A stretch of 64,000 nt of DNA from Streptomyces coeruleorubidus. GTDB taxonomy: Bacteria > Actinomycetota > Actinomycetes > Streptomycetales > Streptomycetaceae. Made by a program: the position numbers and the translations under genes. Shown in pieces: positions 24,748-32,545 of the stretch. Position 1 is the first letter of the stretch. Every line of letters begins with the position of its first letter. The notes beneath the pieces are model-generated. The model ran no database searches. It saw only the letters and a list, made by a program, of their open reading frames with translations, and was not told the DNA's origin. The stretch spans positions 6,857,001 to 6,921,000 of the forward strand of contig NZ_CP023694.1 of the NCBI RefSeq assembly GCF_008705135.1, in the 5' to 3' direction.

Positions 24748-26913
24748 TCAGCCCTGCACGGCCAGCACCAGCGGCAACACCCCCTGCGCACCGGAGCGCC
24801 GGAGCAGGCGGGCCGCGACCGCGAGGGTCCAGCCGGTCTCCGTGTAGTCGTCCACCAGGAGCACCGGGCCCTGGGCCTCGGCGAGGGTGGACGCGAGAGC
24901 GGGCGGTACGGTCAGTGCCCCGTCGAGCGCCTTCAGCCGCTGGGCGCTGTTGCTCCGGGGCCCCGGGTACACGTCGCCCGTGTATTCGACGGTGCCCAGC
25001 AGCGGCAGCCGGCCGACCTCCGCGATGCGAGCCCCCAAGGAGTGGATCAACTGGGGCCTGGTGCGAGAGGCGACGGTGATGACGCCCACCGGGCGGGGCT
25101 GAGGGTCCGATACCCCCGGGGCCCAGCCGCCGGGTCCCTTGGCCCAGTCGGCCAGCACACCCACCACGGCCTTCGCCACGTCGTCCGGCACGGGCCCGTC
25201 GGGTGCCTGGGGCGCGAGCATCGGCCGCAGCCGGTTGCCCCAGCCGATGTCCGACAGGCGCCCCAACGCTCGTCCAGGCGCGGCCTGTTCGCCGACCGGG
25301 ATACGTCCCTTGAGGTCCACTCCGATCGCCGGCAACCCGGTCGGCCACATCCGGCGGGGCTCCACCTCGACACCCGCCCGCCCCAGGTCCACGCGCGCCG
25401 CGTCGAGCGCTTCCTCGGACATGTCCGCGGTGAAGCGCGGGCCCGCGCAGTTGTCGCAGCGACCGCACGGCTTGGCGGCCTCGTCGTCCAGCTGGCGCTG
25501 CAGGAACTCCATTCGGCAGTCGGTCGTCGAGGCGTACTCGCGCATCGCCTGCTGCTCGGCCTTGCGCTGACGCGCCACCCATGCGTACCGCTCGGCGTCG
25601 TACGTCCAGGGCTGCCCGGTGGCGATCCAGCCTCCCTTGACCCGCTTGACCGCCCCGTCCACGTCGAGGACCTTGAGCATCGACTCCAGGCGCGAGCGGC
25701 GCAGCTCCACCAGGGGCTCCAGGGCGGGCAGCGACAGAGGCTTCTCCGCGTGCGCGAGGATGTCGAGCGTGCGGCGCACCAGCTCTTCCGAGGGGAAGGC
25801 GAGCGACGCGAAGTACGCCCAGATCGCCTCGTCCTCCTTCCCGGGGAGCAGGAGCACCTCGGCGTGCTCCACACCGCGTCCCGCGCGGCCCACCTGCTGG
25901 TAGTAGGCGATGGGGGAGGAGGGCGAACCGAGGTGCACCACGAAACCCAGATCGGGCTTGTCGAAGCCCATGCCGAGTGCGGAGGTGGCGACCAGCGCCT
26001 TCACCTTGTTGGCGAGCAGATCCTCCTCGGCCTGCTGACGGTCGGCGTTCTCCGTCTTGCCCGTGTACGAGGCGACCGTGTGCCCGCGCTGCCGGAGGAA
26101 GGCGGTGACCTCCTCGGCGGCGGCCACGGTGAGCGTGTAGATGATCCCGGAACCCGGCAGTTCGTCGAGGTGCTCGGCGAGCCAGGCCATCCGGTGTGCG
26201 GCGTCGGACAGCCGTAGCACGCTCAGGCTCAGGCTGTCCCGGTCCAGTGGGCCCCGCAGCACGAGGGCGTCCGAACTGCCGCCGGTGCCGAGCTGTTCCG
26301 CGACGTCGGCCGTCACGCGCGCGTTGGCGGTGGCGGTGGTCGCGAGCACCGGCACGCCGGGCGGGAGGTCGGCGAGCATCGTGCGCAACCGGCGGTAGTC
26401 CGGCCGGAAGTCGTGGCCCCAGTCGGAGATGCAGTGCGCCTCGTCCACCACCAGCAGCCCTGTGGCGGCCGCGAGCCGGGGCAGCACCTGGTCCCGGAAG
26501 TCCGGGTTGTTCAGCCGCTCGGGACTCACCAGCAGGACGTCGACCTCACCCGCGGCGATCTCGTCCTGGACGGCCTCCCATTCCTCGTTGTTGGAGGAGT
26601 TGATGGTCCGGGCGTGGATGCCCGCCCGGGCCGCCGCCTCGACCTGGTTCCGCATGAGCGCGAGCAGCGGGGACACGATCACGGTCGGACCGCTGCCCTG
26701 GGCCCGCAGCAGCGAGGTCGCCACGAAGTAGACCGCGGACTTGCCCCAGCCCGTGCGCTGGACGACCAGGGCGCGGCGTCTGTCGGCGACCAGTGCCTCG
26801 ATCGCCCGCCACTGGTCCTCGCGCAGCCGGGCCGTTCCCGAGACGTCCCCGACGAGACGGGCGAGGACCGCGTCGGCCGCTGCCCGGAGATCCGCGTTGC
26901 TCGTGTGCTCCAT
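24748..26913 (-). CDS. recQ: RecQ-family ATP-dependent DNA helicase with C-terminal PRTase-like domain
   Basis: A 721-aa protein. Residues 1 to about 480 are a RecQ helicase: [14 protein letters not shown] (motif I), [19 protein letters not shown] (motif II and the RecQ-specific loop), TTATANARV (motif III) and VGRAGRG (motif VI). A four-Cys zinc site follows, in CRMEFLQ then CGRCDNC. The last ~150 residues carry [17 protein letters not shown], and [14 protein letters not shown], which resembles the PRPP loop of type I phosphoribosyltransferases. The ATG at 26913 is my choice; an ATG 9 bp upstream is possible. It probably unwinds DNA structures in repair. The PRTase-like tail in place of an HRDC domain is unusual relative to E. 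coli RecQ. Confidence 0.88.
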   Translation of the reverse strand: MEHTSNADLRAAADAVLARLVGDVSGTARLREDQWRAIEALVADRRRALVVQRTGWGKSAVYFVATSLLRAQGSGPTVIVSPLLALMRNQVEAAARAGIHARTINSSNNEEWEAVQDEIAAGEVDVLLVSPERLNNPDFRDQVLPRLAAATGLLVVDEAHCISDWGHDFRPDYRRLRTMLADLPPGVPVLATTATANARVTADVAEQLGTGGSSDALVLRGPLDRDSLSLSVLRLSDAAHRMAWLAEHLDELPGSGIIYTLTVAAAEEVTAFLRQRGHTVASYTGKTENADRQQAEEDLLANKVKALVATSALGMGFDKPDLGFVVHLGSPSSPIAYYQQVGRAGRGVEHAEVLLLPGKEDEAIWAYFASLAFPSEELVRRTLDILAHAEKPLSLPALEPLVELRRSRLESMLKVLDVDGAVKRVKGGWIATGQPWTYDAERYAWVARQRKAEQQAMREYASTTDCRMEFLQRQLDDEAAKPCGRCDNCAGPRFTADMSEEALDAARVDLGRAGVEVEPRRMWPTGLPAIGVDLKGRIPVGEQAAPGRALGRLSDIGWGNRLRPMLAPQAPDGPVPDDVAKAVVGVLADWAKGPGGWAPGVSDPQPRPVGVITVASRTRPQLIHSLGARIAEVGRLPLLGTVEYTGDVYPGPRSNSAQRLKALDGALTVPPALASTLAEAQGPVLLVDDYTETGWTLAVAARLLRRSGAQGVLPLVLAVQG

Positions 26914-27005
26914 GCGTTCCATACAACAGGACGGCACTGACAGCGCGAGCGGTGCGAGGGGTAATCAGGTGCTTCGCGTTTCGAGTGACGTGTCCCTGAT
27001 CGGAG

Positions 27006-27014
27006 TTATCCACA
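27006..27014 (+). promoter_or_regulatory. single DnaA box
   Basis: TTATCCACA is a perfect match to the classical DnaA box. It lies alone in the divergent region between recQ and the DUF4192 gene, about 40 bp upstream of the latter. It may act in DnaA regulation or titration. Confidence 0.5.
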
Positions 27015-27054
27015 GGGTCAAGCGGATCTTTGGATTCCGCGAGATCGTCTTCGC

Positions 27055-28998
27055 ATGACGAACCACAGCGAAACGACTGGATCCTCCGAAAACGGCGACA
27101 TCACCCAGCCCGGCGTGCACGGCAGGCACAAGGACGAGGGACAGGAGAAGCGGGGAAGCGACGGGACCATGTCACACGTCCCCAGCCCCGCGTACGACGA
27201 CCACGGCGGCGAGCACCAGGTCACCCTGCGTACCCCGGCCGAACTGGCCGACGCCCTGCCGTATCTGCTCGGATACCGCCCCGAGGACAGCATCATCCTG
27301 GTCGCCCTGCACGACAGGGACGGACGCGGGCGGTTCGGGGGCCGGGCCCGGCTCGGCATCCCCTCGAACGCTGACGACTGGCCGTCAGCGGCCCGGCAAC
27401 TGGCCCACGGCCTGGTGAAGGGCAGCGAGCGCCGAGGGGCCCGCCCCGAGTCGATGGTCGCCTTCCTCTGCCAGGAACCGGAGAAGGGGGAGTCCGGCCG
27501 ACAGGTCATGGAACGACTGCGGCCGCTGGCCCACAAGCTGCGTGTGGAGTGCGGTTCCCTGGACGTGACGGTGGTCGAGGCGCTGTGCATCTCCGACGGT
27601 CGCTACTGGTCCTACTGCTGTGACAACGCGACATGCTGCTCGCCCGAGGGAGCCCCCATGGGCCTGCCGGGCACATCGGTGCTGGCCGCCGCTGCCACCT
27701 ACGCGGGGATCCAGGTACGCGGCACGCTGCGGGAGCTGCGGGCCCGGCTGCTCCCCTGGGAGAACGCCGCCGCTCTCGAGCAGGAGACCGCCCTGGACAC
27801 CGCCAGCCTCGCGCTGGTCCCGAGGATCCTGGACGACGCCGGCCGTGCCGAGGTGGCCGGCGAGACACTGGAACTGGCCGGGCGGATCCTGGACCGCTTC
27901 GCCGAGGCACAGCCCGTCTCCGGCATGCTCCTGGCAGACCTCCGCGACGACGAACTTCTCCGGCACGACGAGGCAGCCCGGCTGATCCTCGGCCTCCAGG
28001 ACCGCGCGACCCGTGACCGCGCCGCCGAGTGGATGGAGGGCGACGAGGCCGGACGCGCCCTGCGCCTGTGGCGGACACTGGCCCGCCGCTGCGTCGGACC
28101 CTATGGCGAGCACGCCGCTGCTCCCCTCACTCTCGCCGGCTGGGTCGCATGGTCCACCGGCGACGAACTGGAGGCCAGGGAAGCTCTCGCCATGGCCCTG
28201 AGCGCGGACCCCGACTATCTCTTCGCCCGCCTCCTGCACCAGGCCTGCAACGAGGGCCTGGACCCGGAGTCGATCCGCAGCTGCCTGCGAGCGGAGCGCG
28301 AAGGCCGGGAGTGCCCGGGAACTGTCGGCTCGGATGCGCGGGCCGTCGCCTCGGACCTTCGGGCCGTTGGCTTGGAAGCTGGGACGGGCGGCTCCCCTGC
28401 CCCAGCGGACGAGTGTGTCGAGCCGGTGGACGGTTCCCTGGCTGGGGCGGAGGAATCCGCCGAGCCGGTGGACAGTTCCCTGGCTGGGGCGGAGGACTCC
28501 GCCGAGTGGATGGGCGGCTCCCCGGCCAGGGCGGACGACTCCGCCGGGCGAGTGGACACCTCCGTCGCGCAGCAGGCCGGCCCCCCGGCTCGGCCGGACG
28601 CCGACGAGGTCGCCACAGGTGAGGCAGCCGCGCCCGAGTCCGAGCCGGAACCCGCACCCGCGTCCACAGCAGTGCCTTCACGTCGTCGACGCCGTACCCG
28701 TTCAGCCCGCTCCGCCGGTGTCGTCGGCGCGGCCCCGAGCGGTGCCCGTGCAGGAGACCACGTCCCGAGCGCGCGGGTGCCCCGTCGGCGTACTCCGACG
28801 GGCACCACGCGCCCTGCCAGGGTCGTAGCAGCCGGCACGCGTACCGGCCGGGCGACCGCGGGTGCTGCGCGGTCCGGCAGCGTTCACCCGGGCGGCACGC
28901 GTGCGCGTACGTCGCGGAAGGCGGCCATGCCGTGCCACGACACGGGCAAGGAAGGCGGACGGCTCGGCCAGGGCGCGGAGACGGAGGGGGAGGAGTGA
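27055..28998 (+). CDS. DUF4192 domain-containing protein with repetitive C-terminal tail
   Basis: A 647-aa protein. About residues 50-420 match the DUF4192 pattern: LRTPAELADALPYLLGYRPEDSIILVAL, an RARLGIPSNADDW region, LCISDGRYWSYCC then CCSPEG, and later GPYGEHAAAPLTLAGWVAWSTGDE with LFARLLHQACNEGLDPESIR. Function of the family is unknown. The last ~220 residues are Ala/Glu/Ser-rich, contain a 14-residue tandem repeat and end in a basic Arg/Thr/Ala-rich section that might bind nucleic acid. The ATG at 27055 has no strong ribosome-binding site; an internal Met at residue 39 is possible. It is divergent from recQ. Confidence 0.8.
   Translation: MTNHSETTGSSENGDITQPGVHGRHKDEGQEKRGSDGTMSHVPSPAYDDHGGEHQVTLRTPAELADALPYLLGYRPEDSIILVALHDRDGRGRFGGRARLGIPSNADDWPSAARQLAHGLVKGSERRGARPESMVAFLCQEPEKGESGRQVMERLRPLAHKLRVECGSLDVTVVEALCISDGRYWSYCCDNATCCSPEGAPMGLPGTSVLAAAATYAGIQVRGTLRELRARLLPWENAAALEQETALDTASLALVPRILDDAGRAEVAGETLELAGRILDRFAEAQPVSGMLLADLRDDELLRHDEAARLILGLQDRATRDRAAEWMEGDEAGRALRLWRTLARRCVGPYGEHAAAPLTLAGWVAWSTGDELEAREALAMALSADPDYLFARLLHQACNEGLDPESIRSCLRAEREGRECPGTVGSDARAVASDLRAVGLEAGTGGSPAPADECVEPVDGSLAGAEESAEPVDSSLAGAEDSAEWMGGSPARADDSAGRVDTSVAQQAGPPARPDADEVATGEAAAPESEPEPAPASTAVPSRRRRRTRSARSAGVVGAAPSGARAGDHVPSARVPRRRTPTGTTRPARVVAAGTRTGRATAGAARSGSVHPGGTRARTSRKAAMPCHDTGKEGGRLGQGAETEGEE
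28420..28545 (+). repeat. 42-bp tandem repeats inside the DUF4192 gene
   Basis: Three units start at 28420, 28462 and 28504. Units 1 and 2 differ at only a few bases; unit 3 is more diverged. Each encodes a version of EPVDGSLAGAEESA. Degenerate half-units flank the array on both sides. Confidence 0.85.
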
Positions 28999-29189
28999 GT
29001 GTCCTCCCGGCGGCCTCGACGCGCCCGGGGCGGGGACGCGGGCGTGACCCGAAGGAGGTTCACGCCGTTCACCTGAGTGGCGGAACGCCTGGACGGGGCG
29101 TGACGCCGCACTGCCCCTGCCCCGTCGGAGCCCTCCGGCACCGGCGCCGAAGTCGATCGAGGCGCACAGAGCGCAGAGGAAGCCTCTCC

Positions 29190-31547
29190 ATGCATCAGCC
29201 GACTCCGCCCTCCTCCGCCACCGACGACCGCCACGCCCCGGGCGGGCCCCCGCCGCCCTTGGCGTCGGGCCCCGGGCAGCCCGGGGCCGGGGCCGGGACT
29301 CCGAGGTCGGGGGACCGAGACGCCCCTCAGCGGCCGGCGGCACATGTCGACGGATTCGGGCCCAGGTTCCCCGGAGGGGCCTCGCCCGCCTCGCTGCCCA
29401 CCGGCCCGGGCTCGTGTCCGCCCTCGACACCGGACCGGAGCCGTTCGTCCCCCCATGGGGCGGGCCGGAACCGTCGTCCCGGTGCCGCGTCGGGGTACGG
29501 CTCGCCCCCGCCGCCCTTGCCTCAGAGCCGGGGCCCGTCCTCCGCGGGGCAGCCCGCCGGGCCTCCGCGGGGTGCCACGATCCCCGGTCTGCGCTGGTCT
29601 GCCGACCTGCCGCCCGCCCACACCATGATGATCTGCGTCGCGCTTCCCGGTCTGGCCATCTCGACGGAGGGAGGGCAGATGACCGGCCGGGGGCTGGAAG
29701 GCTTCTATCGCGCCGGCCGGCGCGTGCTCTCCCGGTGCGAGATCCGCGTGGCCGGGCGGGAACCGCTCGCCGTGCAGGCCCGCATGGCTGCCGCCGACCG
29801 AGCCAGGTTCGTCGGCACGCTCCGCACGTCACCGCAGGCAGGCCCGGATCCGGACGTGGTCGTGGAACGCAACCGTCTCGCGGACGGCACGGAGCGGATC
29901 ACCTTCCACAGCGCGGCACCCCGTCCCCTGCGCCTGCCGGTCGAGGTGTCCCTGGGCACGGACCTGGCCGACCTCGGGTCGATCGCCTCGGGCCAGCCGG
30001 GACCCGAACTCCCCGCGAGCGTCCACGACTCCGGACTGCGGTGGTCCTGCGCCACCGGCAATGCGTCCGTCACGGCCGCACCGCCTCCCTCGGACGCCCT
30101 GGCCTCGGCCGGGCTGTTGCGATGGGAGCTCGACCTGCCGCCGGGCGGCAGCAGAAGCGTGGAACTGCGGGTGCGGCCGGACGGTGCCGGTCCCCTCCGA
30201 GCCGTGGGCCGTGCGGCGACCAGCCCCCTTGCCGCCGCGCGAGCCGAAGGCGACGATCCCAGAGTTCCCGCGCTCCTCGGAACGAGCATCGAGGACCTCC
30301 AGGCCCTCCTGCTGCGTGATTCCGCGAACCCCGCCGACACCCACCTCGCGGCCGGTGCACCCTGGCGCTGCGGTCTCGCCCCAGCCGACGCGCTCGTGGC
30401 CGCCCGGATGGCCCTGCCGCTCGGGACGGGTCTGGCAGCGGGGACGCTGCGGATCCTCGCCCGTACCCAACTCACCGGCCCGGGGCCACAGTCCGGGATG
30501 ATCCCCGGCCCGAGACGGGACGCAGGCCCGCACCTTCCGCCGCTGTGCACCGGCACGGAGGCCACGCTGCTCTTCCCGGCACTGCTCGCCGAGGCCCGCC
30601 GCTGGGGCCTGGGCGAGCAGGAGACGGAGGAACTGCTGCCGGCCGCCGAGCGCTGCCTGACCTGGCTGCGAACCACCGTGGGCGACGACCCGTACCTGCG
30701 CGATCCGCATCCCGGCGATCCCGTCCGCTGCGAGACACAGGCGCACGCCCACCGTGCCGCGCTCCTCGGTGCCGATCTGCTCGACGCCTGCGGCCGCACG
30801 GGCGGAGCGGCACTCCGGCAGTGGGCGCAGGCCTTGAGAACTGCCTTCCGCAGGGACTTCTGGATCGACGACCTCGGGGGCGGCCGGCCCGCGGCTGCCC
30901 GAGCCCCGGACGGCAGGCCCGTGCCTCATCTGGGGGCGGCCGCCGCCCACCTCCTCGACACCGGCCTGCTGGGCGAAGGCGCCCTGGCCCCCGGTCTGCT
31001 CGACAAGGTGCAGACCGAGCACCTCGCCCGGCTGCTCGGCAGTCCTGTCATGGACTCGGGCTGGGGCCTGCGCGGACTGGGCGCTAAGGAAGCGGGGTTC
31101 AATCCGTTCGGCCACCGGGCCGGGGCCGTACGGGTCCAGGAGACCGCACTCGCCGTCGCGGGCCTGACCGCCGCCGGCTACGAGAAGGAGGCGACCTCGC
31201 TGCTGCGCGGCGTACTCGCGGCCGCCGAGGCCTTCGCCCACCGGCTACCTGACATGTACGCCGGGGAACAGCGCACGGAGGGGAGCGCTCCTCTCCCGCA
31301 CCCGGCGGCCTGCCGCCCGGCAGCCACATCGGCGGCCGCCGGAGTGCTGCTGCTGACCACGCTCGTCGGCATCCGCCCCGACGCCCCGGCAGGGACGGTC
31401 ACCCTGAGCCCCATGCGCAGCGCACCCCTGGGCGAGGTCGGCTTCACGGGACTGCGGATCGCGGGCGCCCCCTTCTCCGTACGGGTCAGCCGGCTCGGCC
31501 TCGCCATGGTCGAGGAAGCGGCTGACGGACTTCAATTGGGGGTGTGA
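29190..31547 (+). CDS. glycogen-debranching N-terminal domain / glucosidase-like protein
   Basis: A 785-aa protein. The first ~125 residues are Pro/Gly/Ser-rich and look disordered. Then comes IPGLRWSADLPPAHTMMICV with STEGGQMTGRGLEGFYRAGRR, typical of the beta-sandwich N-terminal domain of amylo-alpha-1,6-glucosidase (GH63/GH15-like) proteins. An (alpha/alpha)6-type half follows, with ETQAHAHRAALLGADLLD and VMDSGWGLRGL, where acidic catalytic residues would be expected. I infer an oligosaccharide hydrolase, but the substrate is unproven. The ATG at 29190 has AGAGGAAG 7 nt upstream. It follows the DUF4192 gene by 191 bp in the same direction. Confidence 0.7.
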   Translation: MHQPTPPSSATDDRHAPGGPPPPLASGPGQPGAGAGTPRSGDRDAPQRPAAHVDGFGPRFPGGASPASLPTGPGSCPPSTPDRSRSSPHGAGRNRRPGAASGYGSPPPPLPQSRGPSSAGQPAGPPRGATIPGLRWSADLPPAHTMMICVALPGLAISTEGGQMTGRGLEGFYRAGRRVLSRCEIRVAGREPLAVQARMAAADRARFVGTLRTSPQAGPDPDVVVERNRLADGTERITFHSAAPRPLRLPVEVSLGTDLADLGSIASGQPGPELPASVHDSGLRWSCATGNASVTAAPPPSDALASAGLLRWELDLPPGGSRSVELRVRPDGAGPLRAVGRAATSPLAAARAEGDDPRVPALLGTSIEDLQALLLRDSANPADTHLAAGAPWRCGLAPADALVAARMALPLGTGLAAGTLRILARTQLTGPGPQSGMIPGPRRDAGPHLPPLCTGTEATLLFPALLAEARRWGLGEQETEELLPAAERCLTWLRTTVGDDPYLRDPHPGDPVRCETQAHAHRAALLGADLLDACGRTGGAALRQWAQALRTAFRRDFWIDDLGGGRPAAARAPDGRPVPHLGAAAAHLLDTGLLGEGALAPGLLDKVQTEHLARLLGSPVMDSGWGLRGLGAKEAGFNPFGHRAGAVRVQETALAVAGLTAAGYEKEATSLLRGVLAAAEAFAHRLPDMYAGEQRTEGSAPLPHPAACRPAATSAAAGVLLLTTLVGIRPDAPAGTVTLSPMRSAPLGEVGFTGLRIAGAPFSVRVSRLGLAMVEEAADGLQLGV

Positions 31548-31665
31548 CCTGGTGCAATGTTCAACTGTCGGACGACCGGGCCGGAGAGCGAAGTTCATAT
31601 CCGACCGAAGTGGATCAGTCGCCGATGCGACCGCCGAAGGGAGTGTTTATCGTCAGGCAGACGAC

Positions 31666-31671
31666 TATGAT
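31666..31671 (+). promoter_or_regulatory. -10 element of a probable leaderless promoter
   Basis: TATGAT ends 6 nt before the ATG at 31678, and no Shine-Dalgarno sequence is present. A 5-bp-arm inverted repeat, TCGTC-N5-GACGA at 31650-31664, lies just upstream and could bind the NrtR-like product. Confidence 0.5.
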
Positions 31672-31677
31672 CGCCGC

Positions 31678-32436
31678 ATGCCCTACGACCCGTCAGCGTT
31701 CCCGCCGTTTGCCGTCACCGTGGACCTGGTCGTGCTGACCGTGCGCCGCCATGCCCTGTGCGCGCTGGCGGTACGCAGGGGCGAGCCCCCCTTCCAGGGG
31801 CGTTGGGCGCTGCCCGGCGGTTTCGTAAGGGCCGACGAGGACCTAGCGCAGGCCGCGGCACGCGAGCTGGCCGAGGAGACCGGGCTGCGTGTCCACGACC
31901 CGTCCGTCCCCGCCCAGGACAACGGGGCGCATCTGGAGCAGCTCGCCACCTACGGCGACCCCAAGCGGGACCCCAGGATGCGGGTCGTCAGTGTCGCCCA
32001 CCTGGCGCTCGCTCCCGACCTGCCCGCGCCCAGGGCAGGCGGCGACGCCAGTAACGCCCGCTGGGCTCCCGTGGAGGAACTGTTGCGGCAGGGCGGCTAC
32101 GGGCGGGACGCCGAACCGGTCGCGCCGCTCGCGTTCGACCACGCGCAGATCCTGTCGGACGGAGTGGAGCGTGCTCGCTCCAAGATCGAGTACTCGTCGC
32201 TGGCCACTGCGTTCTGCCCGCCCGAGTTCACCGTCGGAGAGCTGCGCCGTGTCTACGAGGCGGTGTGGGGCGTGGCGCTCGACCCGCGCAACTTCCACCG
32301 CAAGGTCACGGGCACACCGGGCTTCCTCGTCCCCACCGGTGGGACGACCACCCGCCAGGGCGGCCGCCCGGCCCAGCTTTTCCGTGCCGGTGGCGCGACT
32401 CTGCTCAACCCCCCGATGCTGCGCCCCGAGGTCTGA
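31678..32436 (+). CDS. NUDIX domain with C-terminal winged helix (NrtR-like regulator)
   Basis: A 252-aa protein. The NUDIX box is intact: a Gly-Gly start in LPGGFVRADEDL and REL-EETGL with the metal-binding glutamates, near residues 45-70. The C-terminal 90 residues, around EYSSLATAFCPPEFTVGELRRVYEAVWG and FHRKVTG, match the winged-helix domain of NrtR-type regulators, which sense ADP-ribose and control NAD metabolism. It could therefore be an ADP-ribose-responsive repressor, or an active hydrolase, since the catalytic Glu residues are kept. The ATG is probably leaderless. It lies directly after the glucosidase-like gene but seems to have its own promoter. Confidence 0.85.
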   Translation: MPYDPSAFPPFAVTVDLVVLTVRRHALCALAVRRGEPPFQGRWALPGGFVRADEDLAQAAARELAEETGLRVHDPSVPAQDNGAHLEQLATYGDPKRDPRMRVVSVAHLALAPDLPAPRAGGDASNARWAPVEELLRQGGYGRDAEPVAPLAFDHAQILSDGVERARSKIEYSSLATAFCPPEFTVGELRRVYEAVWGVALDPRNFHRKVTGTPGFLVPTGGTTTRQGGRPAQLFRAGGATLLNPPMLRPEV

Positions 32437-32532
32437 CGCCGAGTCCGAACACCACGCGCCCGCTGCCCGGACAAGGGTGATGGTCGTGCCCGGGCAGGCC
32501 TCGTGCTGCCCGAAAAATCGGACATAGCGCGC

Positions 32533-32538
32533 TATCTT
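32533..32538 (+). promoter_or_regulatory. possible -10 element for the ABC transporter gene
   Basis: TATCTT ends 7 nt before the GTG at 32546, with no Shine-Dalgarno sequence, consistent with a leaderless start. Confidence 0.4.
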
Positions 32539-32545
32539 GCTGCGA

